Assembly: GCA_900175165.2 (NCBI GenBank)
Contig: FWWN02000284.1
Location: forward strand, 46,171-110,170
Length of the DNA stretch: 64,000 bases
Reading direction: 5' to 3'
Source of the DNA: Rhizomucor pusillus
Lineage: Eukaryota > Mucoromycota > Mucoromycetes > Mucorales > Lichtheimiaceae
Numbering within the stretch: position 1 is the first letter of the stretch; each line of letters begins with the position of its first letter. The notes below the pieces were generated by a model that saw only the letters and a program-made list of their open reading frames with translations, ran no database searches and had not been told where the DNA came from. Positions 10,162-21,031 of this stretch are shown here, in pieces. Both the position numbers and the translations under genes were made by a program.

Positions 10162-11606
10162 ATGCCGCCCAAACGGTCGACGAGAGTTACTGTAATCGAT
10201 TCCGAGATCCAGAGCCGGTCGACAACTACCAGGAAGACAAGAGTCAAACGGTCCAAGATCAAGGCTGAGACTAGCGTACCTGCCGCCACTGCGGATCCTT
10301 CAAATGGCTCCAGCACCAAACGTACCAAAAGGAGAAAGAAAGCAGAGACAGCGCAGACGCAAGCACAGCCTCAAGCACGAAGCTCAAAAACGGAAATGTC
10401 CTTGGAACAGCTTCTACGCTCGGGTAATTGTACTCATTTGCTGGTATGTCATTTGCCCTGTTTGTCCGTTACGCAAGCTGACATTTCTGTCCACCACCAG
10501 TCAAAAGATCTGCTGTCACGTCTGAACCGTGCACGAACACAAAAGATGTTTGTTATTTCACGAGAGACGACGGGTACATACACGCAATGCTTTCAATGTA
10601 AGTATACGTTGCTGAAGTGTACTTGTATATATATTCTAACAAATGTTTAGTGCTAGGAAGCACAGGAAATGTAGGAATCAATCTATCTACTGCTATTACT
10701 CTAAGTTCACAATAATTCCCATAGGTATACACTGTCGTCATTGGCGAGCAGATGTCGTGCGATTGCCACGATTATATATTCCGTAGAATGCACTGCAAGC
10801 ACATACTTTTGGTGCTTATGAGAGTATTCAGTGCACCTCCGATTTCTCCTGCTTTCAAGTCCACGAAAATATCCAAAGCTGTAGGTAATTGCGGATATCG
10901 TATTTGAATGATTACTCAGATGTCTTTCTGCTAGGCCGCTTTGGAACTGTTTGCCAATAGTAAACCTGATCCGTCGGTCATGGTTGGCCCGGAAATCAAG
11001 GAACTGATCGACAAAAAGCTCAACGGCGAAGATACTGAAATGTAAGATCAGAGCGAGAAATTTCACAGCAATCATGCGTGGAAAATCTAATGCTTCAATT
11101 CTTTACAGTCAAGGAGCAACGCAGAGATCTCTTGATGTTGACTGTCCAATCTGCTTCGAAACATTTGAAGAAAGTGAACGCCCGATGATTGTTTTTTGCA
11201 AAGTGTGCGGAAACAACATCCACAAGGCAAGGGTGATTTTGGTTTTCTATGATTTCGCCTTGATTAACAAAGAATTTAGGCTTGCTTTGATGCTTGGAAA
11301 TCCAGGTGCTACGACACGGTTACTTGCGTTTACTGCCGATCGGAATGGGTGGATAACGATGATTCTGCGAAGCGCAAGAAAGGCGAAAAGAAGCTATCCG
11401 GAGCGAATTCAAATGAAGGCTACAATAACTTTGCAATAGAGGCTGGACTTTCGCTAACTCGAGGTAGGAAACAACCAGTATAATAGATATTCATTATTTT
11501 TGCTTATGCTGTTTTCTTAGATACCAGCACTTATGGATATCGTTCCAGACGTTACAGCCGTTACGATGATGATGACGAGGATGAGCTGGATTACGATTAT
11601 TACTAG
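10162..11606 (+). CDS. SWIM and RING finger protein (ZSWIM2-like E3 ubiquitin ligase)
   Basis: Eight exons give 340 residues (10162-10423, 10508-10597, 10651-10670, 10725-10880, 10935-11041, 11109-11226, 11280-11463, 11521-11606). The start MPPKRSTRVTVIDSE opens a basic, disordered N-terminus with KR-rich stretches (SSTKRTKRRKKAE), a likely nuclear signal. A SWIM domain follows: FVISRETTGTYTQC, then EQMSCDCHDYIFRRMHCKH, giving CxC...CxH. A RING follows: CPICFETFEESERP, FCKVCGNNIHKAC and CVYCRSEW. The tail is acidic and Tyr-rich (RYDDDDEDELDYDYY). SWIM plus RING is the layout of ZSWIM2/MEX-type ligases. Intron 6 must use a GC donor to keep the H-x2-C of the RING. Intron 1 is 84 bp, in phase and stop-free, so retention would be tolerated. 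Confidence 0.88.
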
Positions 11607-11660
11607 CTGCCCTCTTCTCTGCTGCGGATTTTACCCCTTTGAATACCTGATCCCCCACAT

Positions 11661-13311
11661 ATGCTTCCTGGCAGTGATCCAGAAATTAAAAAAGTTGCAA
11701 CGAGGAGCCCAATTTCTCCTGACGCGCAATTCGACTCGCGAGCTTTGAACCGCGTCTCGCGTCTTTTTCGTTCCGCCATGAGTGAAGCAGAGAAGGAGAT
11801 CAACGAGACAAGATCCGAAGATGCCAAACACGAAGAGATTCAGATCGAGCCTGTCTCAAAGCTACGTCTAAAGTATGTTATAGATCACAGTTTGAGTACT
11901 CGAGAGAATCTAAGCAGAGGCGGGAATTTACTTTTAGACGACGATTAACCTCTGCGCGCGAGATCGAGAAGGAGCTCGTTGGATTCCAAGTGGTGCCTGT
12001 AGAGAATGTGTTTCAGCATGTTCAAAAGTGGCGCTCAATACGAGTGGGAGAAAAACGGTCAGATAACTGGTCGTCTGTTGGAGTCATTGACCGTTTCAAA
12101 AGAGCGGACGAATTTGCGGTAGCACGAGTAACAAATATGAGGAACGACTATTTCCACCTATTCTTGGTTGATAAAGCTTTGGCAACTCACAAGGATGCAC
12201 TTGGAATTGGCAAAGTTGTTCTGGTGCGGCAGCCAACAATCGTATGGTCCAGTGATCCAAAAGCGGACGGAGCAGTTCTGGTCAACCGGGCAAAGAACTT
12301 GTTTATCATTGGCGAAAGCAACGATTTGGTCCAATGCGCAGGATATGTAAAATCTGACAAACAGTGCGAAGCCATGGTTGACAAGTAAGGTGTCCATCCG
12401 TCCCTACCACCTTCATCGCACTCTTTAACTGATATATATTGCAACAGACGTGCGGGTGACTTTTGTGATCGACACTTGGCACGAGCATGTAACAGGTCAA
12501 AAAATACACGCATGGAATTTGCATCAGGGTAAATACAACTCCTCAGTGCTTCTTTTTATTTTTCTTGTGAATGCAAAGTAGTAATCTGTCCCTTTTAATG
12601 ATCTTCAGGAACAGCGGTATCGAGATGACGTGGGCGCGAATACGAAATACCCAACAAGGGATTGTATATGAAGCCTCTCAATCACCTGTGCGAGAACACA
12701 AGGAGTATACCTATAATATCCCGACCAAGGGCATGATTAGCTCTGATGGCAAGTTACGAAGAGTGACGCCCCAAGCTAAAGATCAGATGGAAGCGAAGCT
12801 AAAACAAGAAAACAAAGATATCCAGTAAGTAGCCAAATTATACTGCTAGAAAGGAGGAGGGAGGGAGGGAGGAAGAAAAAGAATCAATACAAGAGCATGG
12901 CAGAATTAATCAGAGAGCTTGTAGGAAATTCCTTAGTGGACGTCGCGACCCAGGTGCAGATATGCTCCGAAAAATAAGAGGTCTTAAAAGTGAAGATACA
13001 GGCAGTAAGATACCCTCTAAAGACACTGGATTTTCTCTCTCACACACAGACGAGCTCATATTCGCGAAGGCCTAGGACTGTCTCGAGACGCCATGATCAA
13101 AATGGGTCTTAATACCCGAAAGGTGCTCACCAAAGAAGAAGAAGAAGCTAAGGTAAACCTTCCAGCTGTGTGGCGGAAAATAAGCATCTCTTACTGATTT
13201 GATAACCGGTAGAAACGATCCATTGAAGAGCTGCAAAGAATACAAAAATCAAGCAACAGAGGAGAGCAGCAGCAACCAAAACAAAAGAAGCCTCGTTATG
13301 TATATCTTTAG
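11661..13311 (+). CDS. MCM10: replication factor MCM10
   Basis: Activates the CMG helicase at origins and binds DNA and polymerase alpha. Seven exons (11661-11872, 11938-12384, 12448-12528, 12609-12824, 12925-13004, 13055-13152, 13213-13311) give about 410 residues. The OB-fold is preceded by LTSAREIEKELVGF and contains NWSSVGVIDRF, HLFLVDKALATHKDALGIG and LFIIGESNDLVQCAGYVKSD. The family CCCH zinc finger follows: C-x9-C with FCDRH. Later come SGRRDPGADMLRKIRGLK and IREGLGLSRDAMIKMG, then a basic C-terminus ending KKPRYVYL. Intron 5 uses an acceptor (GAG, ending 13054) chosen because it is the phase-compatible one; the nearby CAG would shift the frame. It lies 54 bp behind the SWIM-RING gene on the same strand. 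Confidence 0.92.
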
Positions 13312-13413
13312 TCGATAAGCAAATTCCACAAAAATTTGGAATATAAAGGGCGAGCCACCCCTTAGCGAGCTCCCGCGCTTTTCCCTCATTACCCAATAAG
13401 TAATTTAATTGCT

Positions 13414-15208
13414 ATGCGTTTTACTACTTCCAAACCTCGTTTTCCTTCACCAAATTGCTGTCCGCACAACAGTCAAGAGCCAATACCCCAGCAATTTAAG
13501 CACCTGGATCATCCTATAATCAACGAATATCCGAGGATAAAAGCCGCCTTGCATGAGAGAACACTGCTCGACGACAAGAGCGTGTTGCTTTGCATGCAAG
13601 CACTGCTGGAGGTTGCTGCGACGCAGAGTGCGGCACCGCGACGTCTTCCCACCAAAACCCGCCTTTCACGATGGTTCAGTCGAAAACGAGTGAGTCCCGA
13701 AAACATTCCATCAGCAGCTTCCTTGACGCCTACGCTTTCCCGTGAAACAACAAGCCTCGCTTCGTCTACGACCATGTCTTCTGAAAATGTATCCACCGCA
13801 CCAAGCACGCCGCCGCCGAAACCGCCAAAACGAAGCAAGAGCAGCTTGAGTCTCATGTTCTCAAAAATCGGCAAAAAGTTCAACAGTGTGATAAACCGGC
13901 AGGGTTCAAAGCAACAGCTACTTGATGACGAGCACCTTATCTCAATTGTCCTGACAAAAAAGACCCTCAACGGTGGTGGCAGGCTTTTGATGGATAACAA
14001 GGATGGCAGCAGCTGGGTGGTGGATTACAACAACAACAACAACAAAAGATCATCACCCTCACTCACTATCAACCAATCCGTGCTGGACACAAAGGAAAAG
14101 GAACAACAAAGTATAATTACAACAGCCCAAAGTGAAATCAACAAAGACAACAATAACAAGGTCACAGAAGCGCAAAAGATAGCTAATATATGGAGAGAGG
14201 AAAACGCAGCAGATTTTGATTATGATGATGATCATGAAAATTCCTTGGTTGATCCACCATCATCATCGTCCTTGACTGAGGATTATCAGTCTCTAAAGCT
14301 TCTTGATCGCCGCAGCAGCCAACAAGAGGATACAGTCCACTCAAATGATGATATTTTCGTTGAAGATGTGAGCAACAGCGGCAGCGTGGAGAATAGCAGC
14401 ATTACCGGCGATCACGATAGCCTCGAGCGCGACTTTAGTCTCACTGATTTTGCACATTACAACCGGATGATGGCGCGGCCATTGCATGATATTATTTGGC
14501 AAGAAAAGTTCCATGTGGAACAAAAAGATGAACAGAAAATGTACATGACTGTAAAAAGGTAAGTTGCCATGTCATTGTCCTCGCAGTGATAAACCTTAAC
14601 CTTATTCAACAGTGTTGTTTGGGCATTGTATCGCGTCATTTGCCACAACCACGCGTTTGGTCTGTTCCGCGCCGATCCCTGCTACCGCGGCTCACCGCTC
14701 TTCACTGACGAAGACCCAGATGGTTCGCGCACGCTATATAACTCAAAACCCGTTACCACGTATCACGACATCCTTAACCAAATTGCTTATATTTTGGACT
14801 GCGGCGATCTCGTAGCAGAGCATGTTATCCTGGCATTTGTATATATTCACCGCATGCTCGAAACTTCACGGCAACATCTCTGCGATGTCAACTGGCGCTT
14901 GATTGTATTACTCGGTTTTCTCATTGCAGTAAAAGTATGGGACGACTGCGCTGTTTTCAATATGGATTTTGTCCAGATATTTCCAGAACTGACGGTCGAA
15001 CTCATGTAAGTTTATCATAAAAGACTTTATAAATGTCAAAGTTCCTGTGACATTGACTTATAACGTATTTAGCAATGCCACTGAAAAACAATTCTTGCAA
15101 GATATCGACTACAACGTCGCATGTGTACCACCCGAATTTGCACGAACATACCAAGATCTACAAGCTCTGCTGCTGATTTCGCCTTATGCTGATTCACAAA
15201 GAGATTAA
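13414..15208 (+). CDS. cyclin Y-like protein with long disordered N-terminus
   Basis: Three exons (13414-14558, 14613-15005, 15073-15208) give 557 residues. The first 350 or so residues are Ser/Pro/Asn-rich, with a basic segment (RLSRWFSRKR), a Pro-rich stretch (STPPPKPPKRSKSSLSLMF) and acidic runs. The C-terminal cyclin box includes YHDILNQIAYILDCGDLVAE, VILAFVYIHRML, NWRLIVLLGFLIAVKVWDD and LQDIDYNV. 'KVWDD' followed by 'N.DFVQIFP.LTVE.IN..E+QFL' is the pattern of cyclin Y, which activates CDK14/16-type kinases at membranes, whereas PCL cyclins differ here. The partner kinase is not in the window. Its stop is only 39 bp from the convergent SNF8 stop. Confidence 0.82.
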
Positions 15209-15247
15209 GACAGGGTGATTATGGCAGGAGTGGGAATAAACTCTTCT

Positions 15248-16358
15248 TTACAGTGCAGACTCTTCTCCATCGAGTGAAAAGTAGCTGGGTATCCAATATG
15301 TATCTACTTCACCCTGCTGGTCGATCCAAGATAGACCGTCTTGCAGTAGATGTTGCTAGGGAAAGAAGGCGTAAATTAGTTGCGCATGCTTTCCGTACAT
15401 ATCCAAATCAACTTACAAAAGCTGTTTCTATGCGCGCATCGTTCCAATTGAGTGCGCTGCGCACCATATTTGCATCAATGTAACCAGTTTTCTATCTTGA
15501 TTGTGAGTTGCATTGCTTAGCGGCATGCGTTCATGCATCGACTCTGACCTGTGCTAGCAGCAGTAACGCTGACTGATCTTTATCAAGCTCCTTTGGCACG
15601 GAGCGCACCATCTTGCGATCGCCAATCTGTAATATTTGGAAACCTCCGCTGAGAGGCTTCAAGGTCCTTATTGCGCGTACTATGTCATCCCTGTATGCAA
15701 TCACTTAGCATCTTATTATGTAGAAAGAAACGTTTGAATGTACTTACTCTGTAATTTCTTGCTGTTTCAACTTTGTGCTCCTCATAGCTTCCAAGCGCTT
15801 TTTGAGATCCTGAAGCTCTGTTAAACCTCCATCGCGCGGACGGCTTTCCATGCAGCTTTCAATGATTTGAATACCGAGCTCGTAGTAAAAGTCGCCTACA
15901 CCTAGCAGATCCGCCCAGAAACCCTTGTTGGCTGTATATGCATTTTAGTATTAATGCAAACAACTCTGGTGAAGAAAGGGACGCACATGCCAGTGGATCT
16001 ACGCCGATATTTGCACACATCTTTTGAAAATGGTTACGAAAAGTGGGATCTTTGCGAATATCTTTGCGATGTTTCCTTGCAAATTCTTGCAAATTCGTCT
16101 TGAACGTCTCTAATTGCTTTTGAAGCTAAGGTCATATGAGTTTATCGTTCCTGGGTTTTTGGGCAGTCTTGGCAAGCAATAATACCTGATCGAGTTCTTT
16201 GGCCGCGATGCTGTCACCAATCTGCTGAAAATCTTTCTACAAGGTTAAGTTTCAGAAAGTGACGTTCTTTCCACTTGGCCGAGTTAGTCTGTCTGCATTC
16301 TTACGTCTCTCCGTTGTCGCTGCTGTGCATGAGCTAATCCTACGGGTCTTCGTCTCAT
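15248..16358 (-). CDS. SNF8: ESCRT-II subunit SNF8/VPS22
   Basis: ESCRT-II subunit that sorts ubiquitinated cargo at multivesicular bodies. Seven exons (16358-16305, 16236-16186, 16125-15987, 15931-15748, 15690-15549, 15491-15417, 15355-15248) give 250 residues, close to the usual 230-260. The start is MRRRPVGLAHAQQRQRR. Conserved segments are LQKQLETFKTNLQEFARKH, CANIGVDPLASNKGFW, GVGDFYYELGIQIIE and DDIVRAIRTLKPLSGGF. The second winged-helix ends with GLSWIDQQGEVDTYWIPSYF, as in other Vps22 proteins. The start codon is 106 bp from the divergent COG8 start. A plus-strand frame over 15253-15483 is the shadow of the last two exons. Confidence 0.94.
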
Positions 16359-16464
16359 AGTGGAAACCCGTTAGCTGAGTTGGTGTCACTTCAATGCGAT
16401 TGAAAAGCTGCTGGAAAGCAATTCGGGTCTTGTTGCGGTCCCACTTGGCAGCAGAGCAGCGATA
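16359..16464. promoter_or_regulatory. divergent SNF8/COG8 promoter region
   Basis: Only 106 bp separate the two start codons, so the two trafficking genes must share or overlap promoter elements. I see no clear TATA box. Confidence 0.5.
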
Positions 16465-18429
16465 ATGTCGACGACGGCGTTGGACGAAACTGATGAACTT
16501 TACAAATTGCTTGCAAACTCATGGACCGAGCGAGAACACGAGAAAGTGCGTGGCGACTCACAGTGGACACGCGAATATCTGGCTCGTTTAACAAGCTTGC
16601 CTCTTGATGAGCTCGTACGCGAACCTGCAGAGCTTCGAGCAGAAAAAGCGAAGCTGGAACAAGATGCACAGCAGCTTGCGTTTGAGGATTACCCAGCGCT
16701 TATACATGCTCAGACGTGTCGCCAACAGGTTCACACGGCCCTCGACGATTTGGATGCGCATCTTGACGGATTCCTCGAAACTGTGCCTGAACTACAGCAA
16801 GCGTGCGATGCATTTGCAAAGATGGCAGAGACGCTAGCGACCGAGCGACGGAAAGTTACACGCGTCATGGAATATCACAACACATTGACGGATCTTTTAG
16901 AGATCCCACAGCTTATGGAGACATGCGTTTGGAATGGATATTTCTCGGAGGCTATGGATCTTGCATCGCATGTCCGACTGCTCCTCGTCAAATATCCGTT
17001 GCCCATTGTCCGCAACATCCACGATCAAGTCCAGGCATCTGCAGATCTGATGCTCGCACAGCTTATATCGCATTTGAAACGCCCTATTAAACTTGCAGCA
17101 GCCATGAATGTCATTGGACACTTGCGGCGGATGGATGTTTTCGAGTCAGAGAACGAGTTGCGTGTTGTATTCCTGTCCTGCAGGCACAAGTATCTTTCAC
17201 AGCGACTAGAGCGACTGAAACCAACGGACGAAACTTTCTCGCGACAAGCAGCATTTGATTATTTAAAACGGTACATTGACGTGATGCGAGAGCAAATGTT
17301 TGAAATCGCAACGCATTACATGTCAGTATTTTCCCATCAAGACCAGAACAGCATTCTTATTCTTTCAGACTACATGACTCAAATTGTTGGCGAAATCAAA
17401 AAGACTCTGGAGACTTACTTGAAACAGATCCACGATACCTCGGCGCTGGCGTCGCTCCTAACACAAATTCAATACTGCGGCATGTCACTCGGTCGCATCG
17501 GTCTCGATTTCCGGCACTTGTTCGTACAGGCATTCGAAGATACTATGCGACCTTTGATTTTAAAACGAATTGACGACGCAACGTCAGAGCTTGTAAAGAA
17601 TTTATCGACTAACGACAAGCCTAGCATGCGGATGTCTGCTAGCAAACTAGGACTGCATCAGGACAGTGCGCAAACTCAACCAAATCAACCACCCATGTTG
17701 CTAGTCGACTATCCACCGATCGCAATATTCACAAATAATATTTTAACCGCCTTCAATGCACTTCGCTTGTTACCTGCCGTCAGCCTCTTGAAACCGGTGA
17801 GTCGGCACTTGGATGCATGCTTCCTCGAAATTGCAAGTGCTTTGCGGCAATATGCAGACCAGATGACCGAGAAGTATCCAGAGGAAGCAAGCACCGTACA
17901 GTCATTTACAGCAGCGTATGTGCGCTGCTGCGTGCCTTTCCTCAAAGGTTGCCTGTTGGACGGACTCTACGGTAGCGTACCGCAAGCTGCACAGGACGCA
18001 AACGTAGAGCAGGATGATCTGGAGGCACTGCTCGGTGCATATTTGCCAAAAATCGAACAGGAAGGTAAATAGCATCATATGGGAGAATTGTCGAAAACAC
18101 AAATAACTCATGTACATCAAGATGAAACTGCCATTATACCCGAAAATGAGACCGAATCTGTAGAAAAGACTAGTCAGGATTCTGTAAATGAAGAATCAAA
18201 CTCTGTCATAGATCAAGAAAAGGAGAACGGCCATCTACAAGAGCAAGATACCAATGTAGAATCTCCTCAACCGCCAGAAGACGCAGCTGAAAATCGAGAA
18301 ACGAAACAAAGCGAATCCAATGAAAAGGAAGAAACAAAAGAGGATAGCAACGTCGTTGAAGAAGAGGCATCTGCCTCAGGAGACAATGACGACCAAGTAC
18401 AATCTGCCGCAGATAGACAAAATTACTAG
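16465..18429 (+). CDS. COG8: conserved oligomeric Golgi complex subunit COG8
   Basis: Lobe B subunit of the COG complex, which tethers retrograde vesicles at the Golgi. The first exon (16465-18064) encodes the whole Dor1/COG8 domain: YLARLTSLPLDELVREP, the helical N-terminus, then VTRVMEYHNTLTDLLEIPQL, NGYFSEAMDLASHV and SLGRIGLDFRHLFVQAFED. A GTAAAT donor at 18065 and an acceptor ending 18121 remove 57 bp carrying an in-frame TAG. The second exon (18122-18429) then adds about 102 residues that are Glu/Asp/Ser-rich and disordered. Spliced length is 635; if the intron is retained the protein stops at 535. The divergent SNF8 lies upstream. Confidence 0.92.
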
Positions 18430-18480
18430 TGTAGAATAGAAAGCAAAATCAAATCAATGTATGTAAATTTAGGCATTCTA

Positions 18481-19336
18481 TCACGAATCTAATCGCTTGT
18501 AGATCATTTCCTCTATAGCAGCAACTTGTTCGTCAATTGTTCTGTTACTTGTATCGAGCTCGATTGCATCGTCTGCCTTTTTCAATGGCGAGACTTTCCG
18601 AGTTCTATCTGCTTCGTCGCGAAGATGCAGATCGTGTGCAATGGATTCGACAGTCTCTCCAGGTGCCAAACTGTTCTTTGCTGCTAACTCATCAAACCGT
18701 CGTTGAGCACGCACTTTAGCGTCCGCGATGATAAACACTTTGAGCTCGGCATCCGGAAGGATAACAGTGCCTATATCGCGACCATCCATGACAACACCGT
18801 GTACCGTCCGTGCACGCCACTGAAATCCAGGCCAGTTTTGGTCGGTACTGCCTCTGGCCATGGCTCGCTGCTTTTCGGCAAGCTCTGACCGAACAGAAGG
18901 ATTGGAAGCGATGGGGTTGATATTCTGCACGATTGCAGACGTCCTTATTTTGTCGCTGACATCCCGTCCATCCAATTCGACAGCACCGATACTGGGAAAC
19001 CGGATACGAGCCTCCTTTGCAACTTTAGCCACAGCATCCCGATCTTGAGGATCTACACTTGACTCCAAACAGCGAAGAGTAACCTAAACAACAGTGTCTG
19101 AGCGACATTGTCCCAAGATCAAGCTTGTGTTAATGGAATCTTACAGCACGGTACATTGCTCCAGAGTCAATGTACCCGAAGCCTAGCTTCTTTGCCAACA
19201 GTTTGGCGGTCGTGCCTATACACCATACAATTCTCTGTTTAGACCGCGGATTATACGTAAAATAAAAGACGTCAAGATACGTACTCTTTCCAGAAGCAGC
19301 AGGGCCATCTATAGCAACACGAAACAAACGTGACAT
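18481..19336 (-). CDS. cmk: bacterial-type cytidylate (CMP/dCMP) kinase
   Basis: Transfers phosphate from ATP to CMP or dCMP. Three exons (19336-19285, 19215-19145, 19083-18481) give 241 residues, near the 220-230 of bacterial Cmk. The start [19 protein letters not shown] carries the P-loop immediately, with no obvious targeting peptide. Next are [19 protein letters not shown] and VTLRCLES. Later motifs include [20 protein letters not shown] and [19 protein letters not shown], with [18 protein letters not shown] at the end of the NMP-binding and lid region. These are hallmarks of the Cytidylate_kin family (bacterial and plastid), not of the UMP/CMP kinases of the adenylate-kinase type used by fungi and animals. 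Its two spliceosomal introns show it is a resident gene and not contamination. Confidence 0.93.
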
Positions 19337-19393
19337 TTTTTTGATAAAAGATTACAACAGCAGAAGAAACAAGAAAAAGAAATAGCTTTATAA

Positions 19394-21031
19394 TTAATGG
19401 CTTTGAGCTTCAAGTTCCAGCCGTTTTTGCTACAATTGTTGTCATTCGATGTGAATATAAAGAACTTATAACAGTAGGTTAAAAGAAACTTACGGCAAAG
19501 AACTGCTTGATGTCCTTTTCCGTGACAACTTGTCCCGAGTCTTTGAACCCTTGCAGAAAATCTCTGATTTGCTCCGACAGTCGATTGTATGCTCGTGCAC
19601 TCTCGATTGCTTTGACGCGGTCCATCCGCATCAAGTGCTCCATGCCGACATCCAACAAAGACTTGCCTTTATCCAATCCAGTTTAGTTTACATCATTATT
19701 TCATACAAGTAAACTTATTACTTGCCTGCATCTTCATCTTCTTCTGGCTCAAAAGTATTTTCTTCTTGGCACAAGAACTCGAGACTATTCGCTTTAAGTT
19801 CTTCTACGCACTGCAACGCAAAAGGGAAGCCTGTTAGCGGGCTACTAAGGAGCATGGCAAATCAATAAAGCTGTACCTCGCCGCATCTGCAAAGCTTCGA
19901 CCGCCATCCTTCGTTGAGGAACATTTCAGCTGCGCAATCGTTGGGTATAATGTACGCTACATTATTGCGTGCATTGTCAGTAAAGATATTGTAGACACCG
20001 AGCATTGAAAATAATCACCGTTAACGCATTTGCGTGTTTGCGTTGTAGTCTGGGTATCATCGAATTTTGCGCGTTTATTTGAATTTTCTGAGGATGCGTC
20101 GTCATCGAGCTTCCGTTTGTTTCCGTTAGCTTCAGTTCCATCATTATTTTCTTTCGTATTTTGATTGTCGTTGTCTTCTTTGGTGATGGTGGTAGCGGTG
20201 CTAGGTTGCGCAATGATCCACTCGTGTATCTTGTCGTTGGCTCTGCAGAGACCGATACTCCGATGCTTGTCGGCATTTTGTACGAGGAAAGGATACTTGC
20301 CGGTACAGGTCCGACAAATATAGCTTTCAAAATCGGCAATAGACTCTGGCATCTAGAAAGCAATATCTGTCAAGCTTCCTGAGACAGCCCAGCCTAGGCA
20401 AACGACACTTACCTCTCCTATGCAGTGATCATGGAACCAATCTTCGCACAGCACGCACTGATAACATTGTAAATTCGATGAAAATCACTATCAAGACTAT
20501 TGCAGCAGATCCGAGCGTACCTGAAACATTGTTCCATCTTCTTTCTCGGGATCATAGAATTCATCGCATCTAGTAGCAGTCGAACAACATTGTTCTATCA
20601 GTTCTCGGCTATTCGTACATGCAAAGTTGATAAGCATACCTGCAGTAGTATCCTCGAAAGTTGTGATTGTATTGATTCTTGTCGTTAGGAGGCGCGTCGC
20701 GTTTTTGACGCGATGCCAACTCGCAGGGATGACCTCCAAACTTGCCGGGCAGCCCGCAGTCGCAACGGAAATTTCGTTTGGGAAACAGCTCCAAAAGTTC
20801 ATGATCAGAGTGGCAAGCAATGGAGCAGCTGTAACACATGCCAGCTGGTTCGTCCTCGGAACTCGTGCAGGTCTTGCACGCGTACAGGTTCTGTCGGATA
20901 TAGCCTTGTTCGTAGGTGCATTTTTCGAATTTGCCCGGTAGCACTTCTTGTGCTTCCTTTTCCAACGCAGCTTGCTGTTCAATAATATCCAGAGCTGTTA
21001 CGACTTTTTGATCGGGATTGCCATCTCTCAT
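19394..21031 (-). CDS. UBR7/Mlo2-type UBR-box and PHD finger protein
   Basis: Putative E3 ubiquitin ligase; the human relative monoubiquitinates histone H2B. Eight exons (21031-20640, 20569-20521, 20457-20413, 20352-20019, 19956-19877, 19810-19726, 19666-19494, 19429-19394) give 397 residues. The UBR box contains CTYEQGYIRQNLYACKTC, MCYSCSIACHSDHELLELF and KRNFRCDCG. The PHD follows: YYCRCDEFYDPE, then CVLCEDWFHDHC and YICRTC. A Lys/Asp/Asn-rich disordered stretch contains NKRKLDDD. The C-terminal module, WRSKLCRCGECVEEL, then MRMDRVKAIESARAYNRL and VVTEKDIKQFFA, matches UBR7. The intron at 19725-19667 has a GC donor. The cmk gene starts 57 bp downstream on the same strand. Confidence 0.92.

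Noticed and set aside
15253..15483. Apparent extra plus-strand exon after the cyclin gene
   Set aside because: The opposite strand encodes the conserved SNF8 C-terminus with correct splice sites.
18079..18429. Separate small acidic gene or stop-codon read-through after COG8
   Set aside because: A GT-AG intron removes the TAG in phase, so a spliced COG8 tail is simpler.
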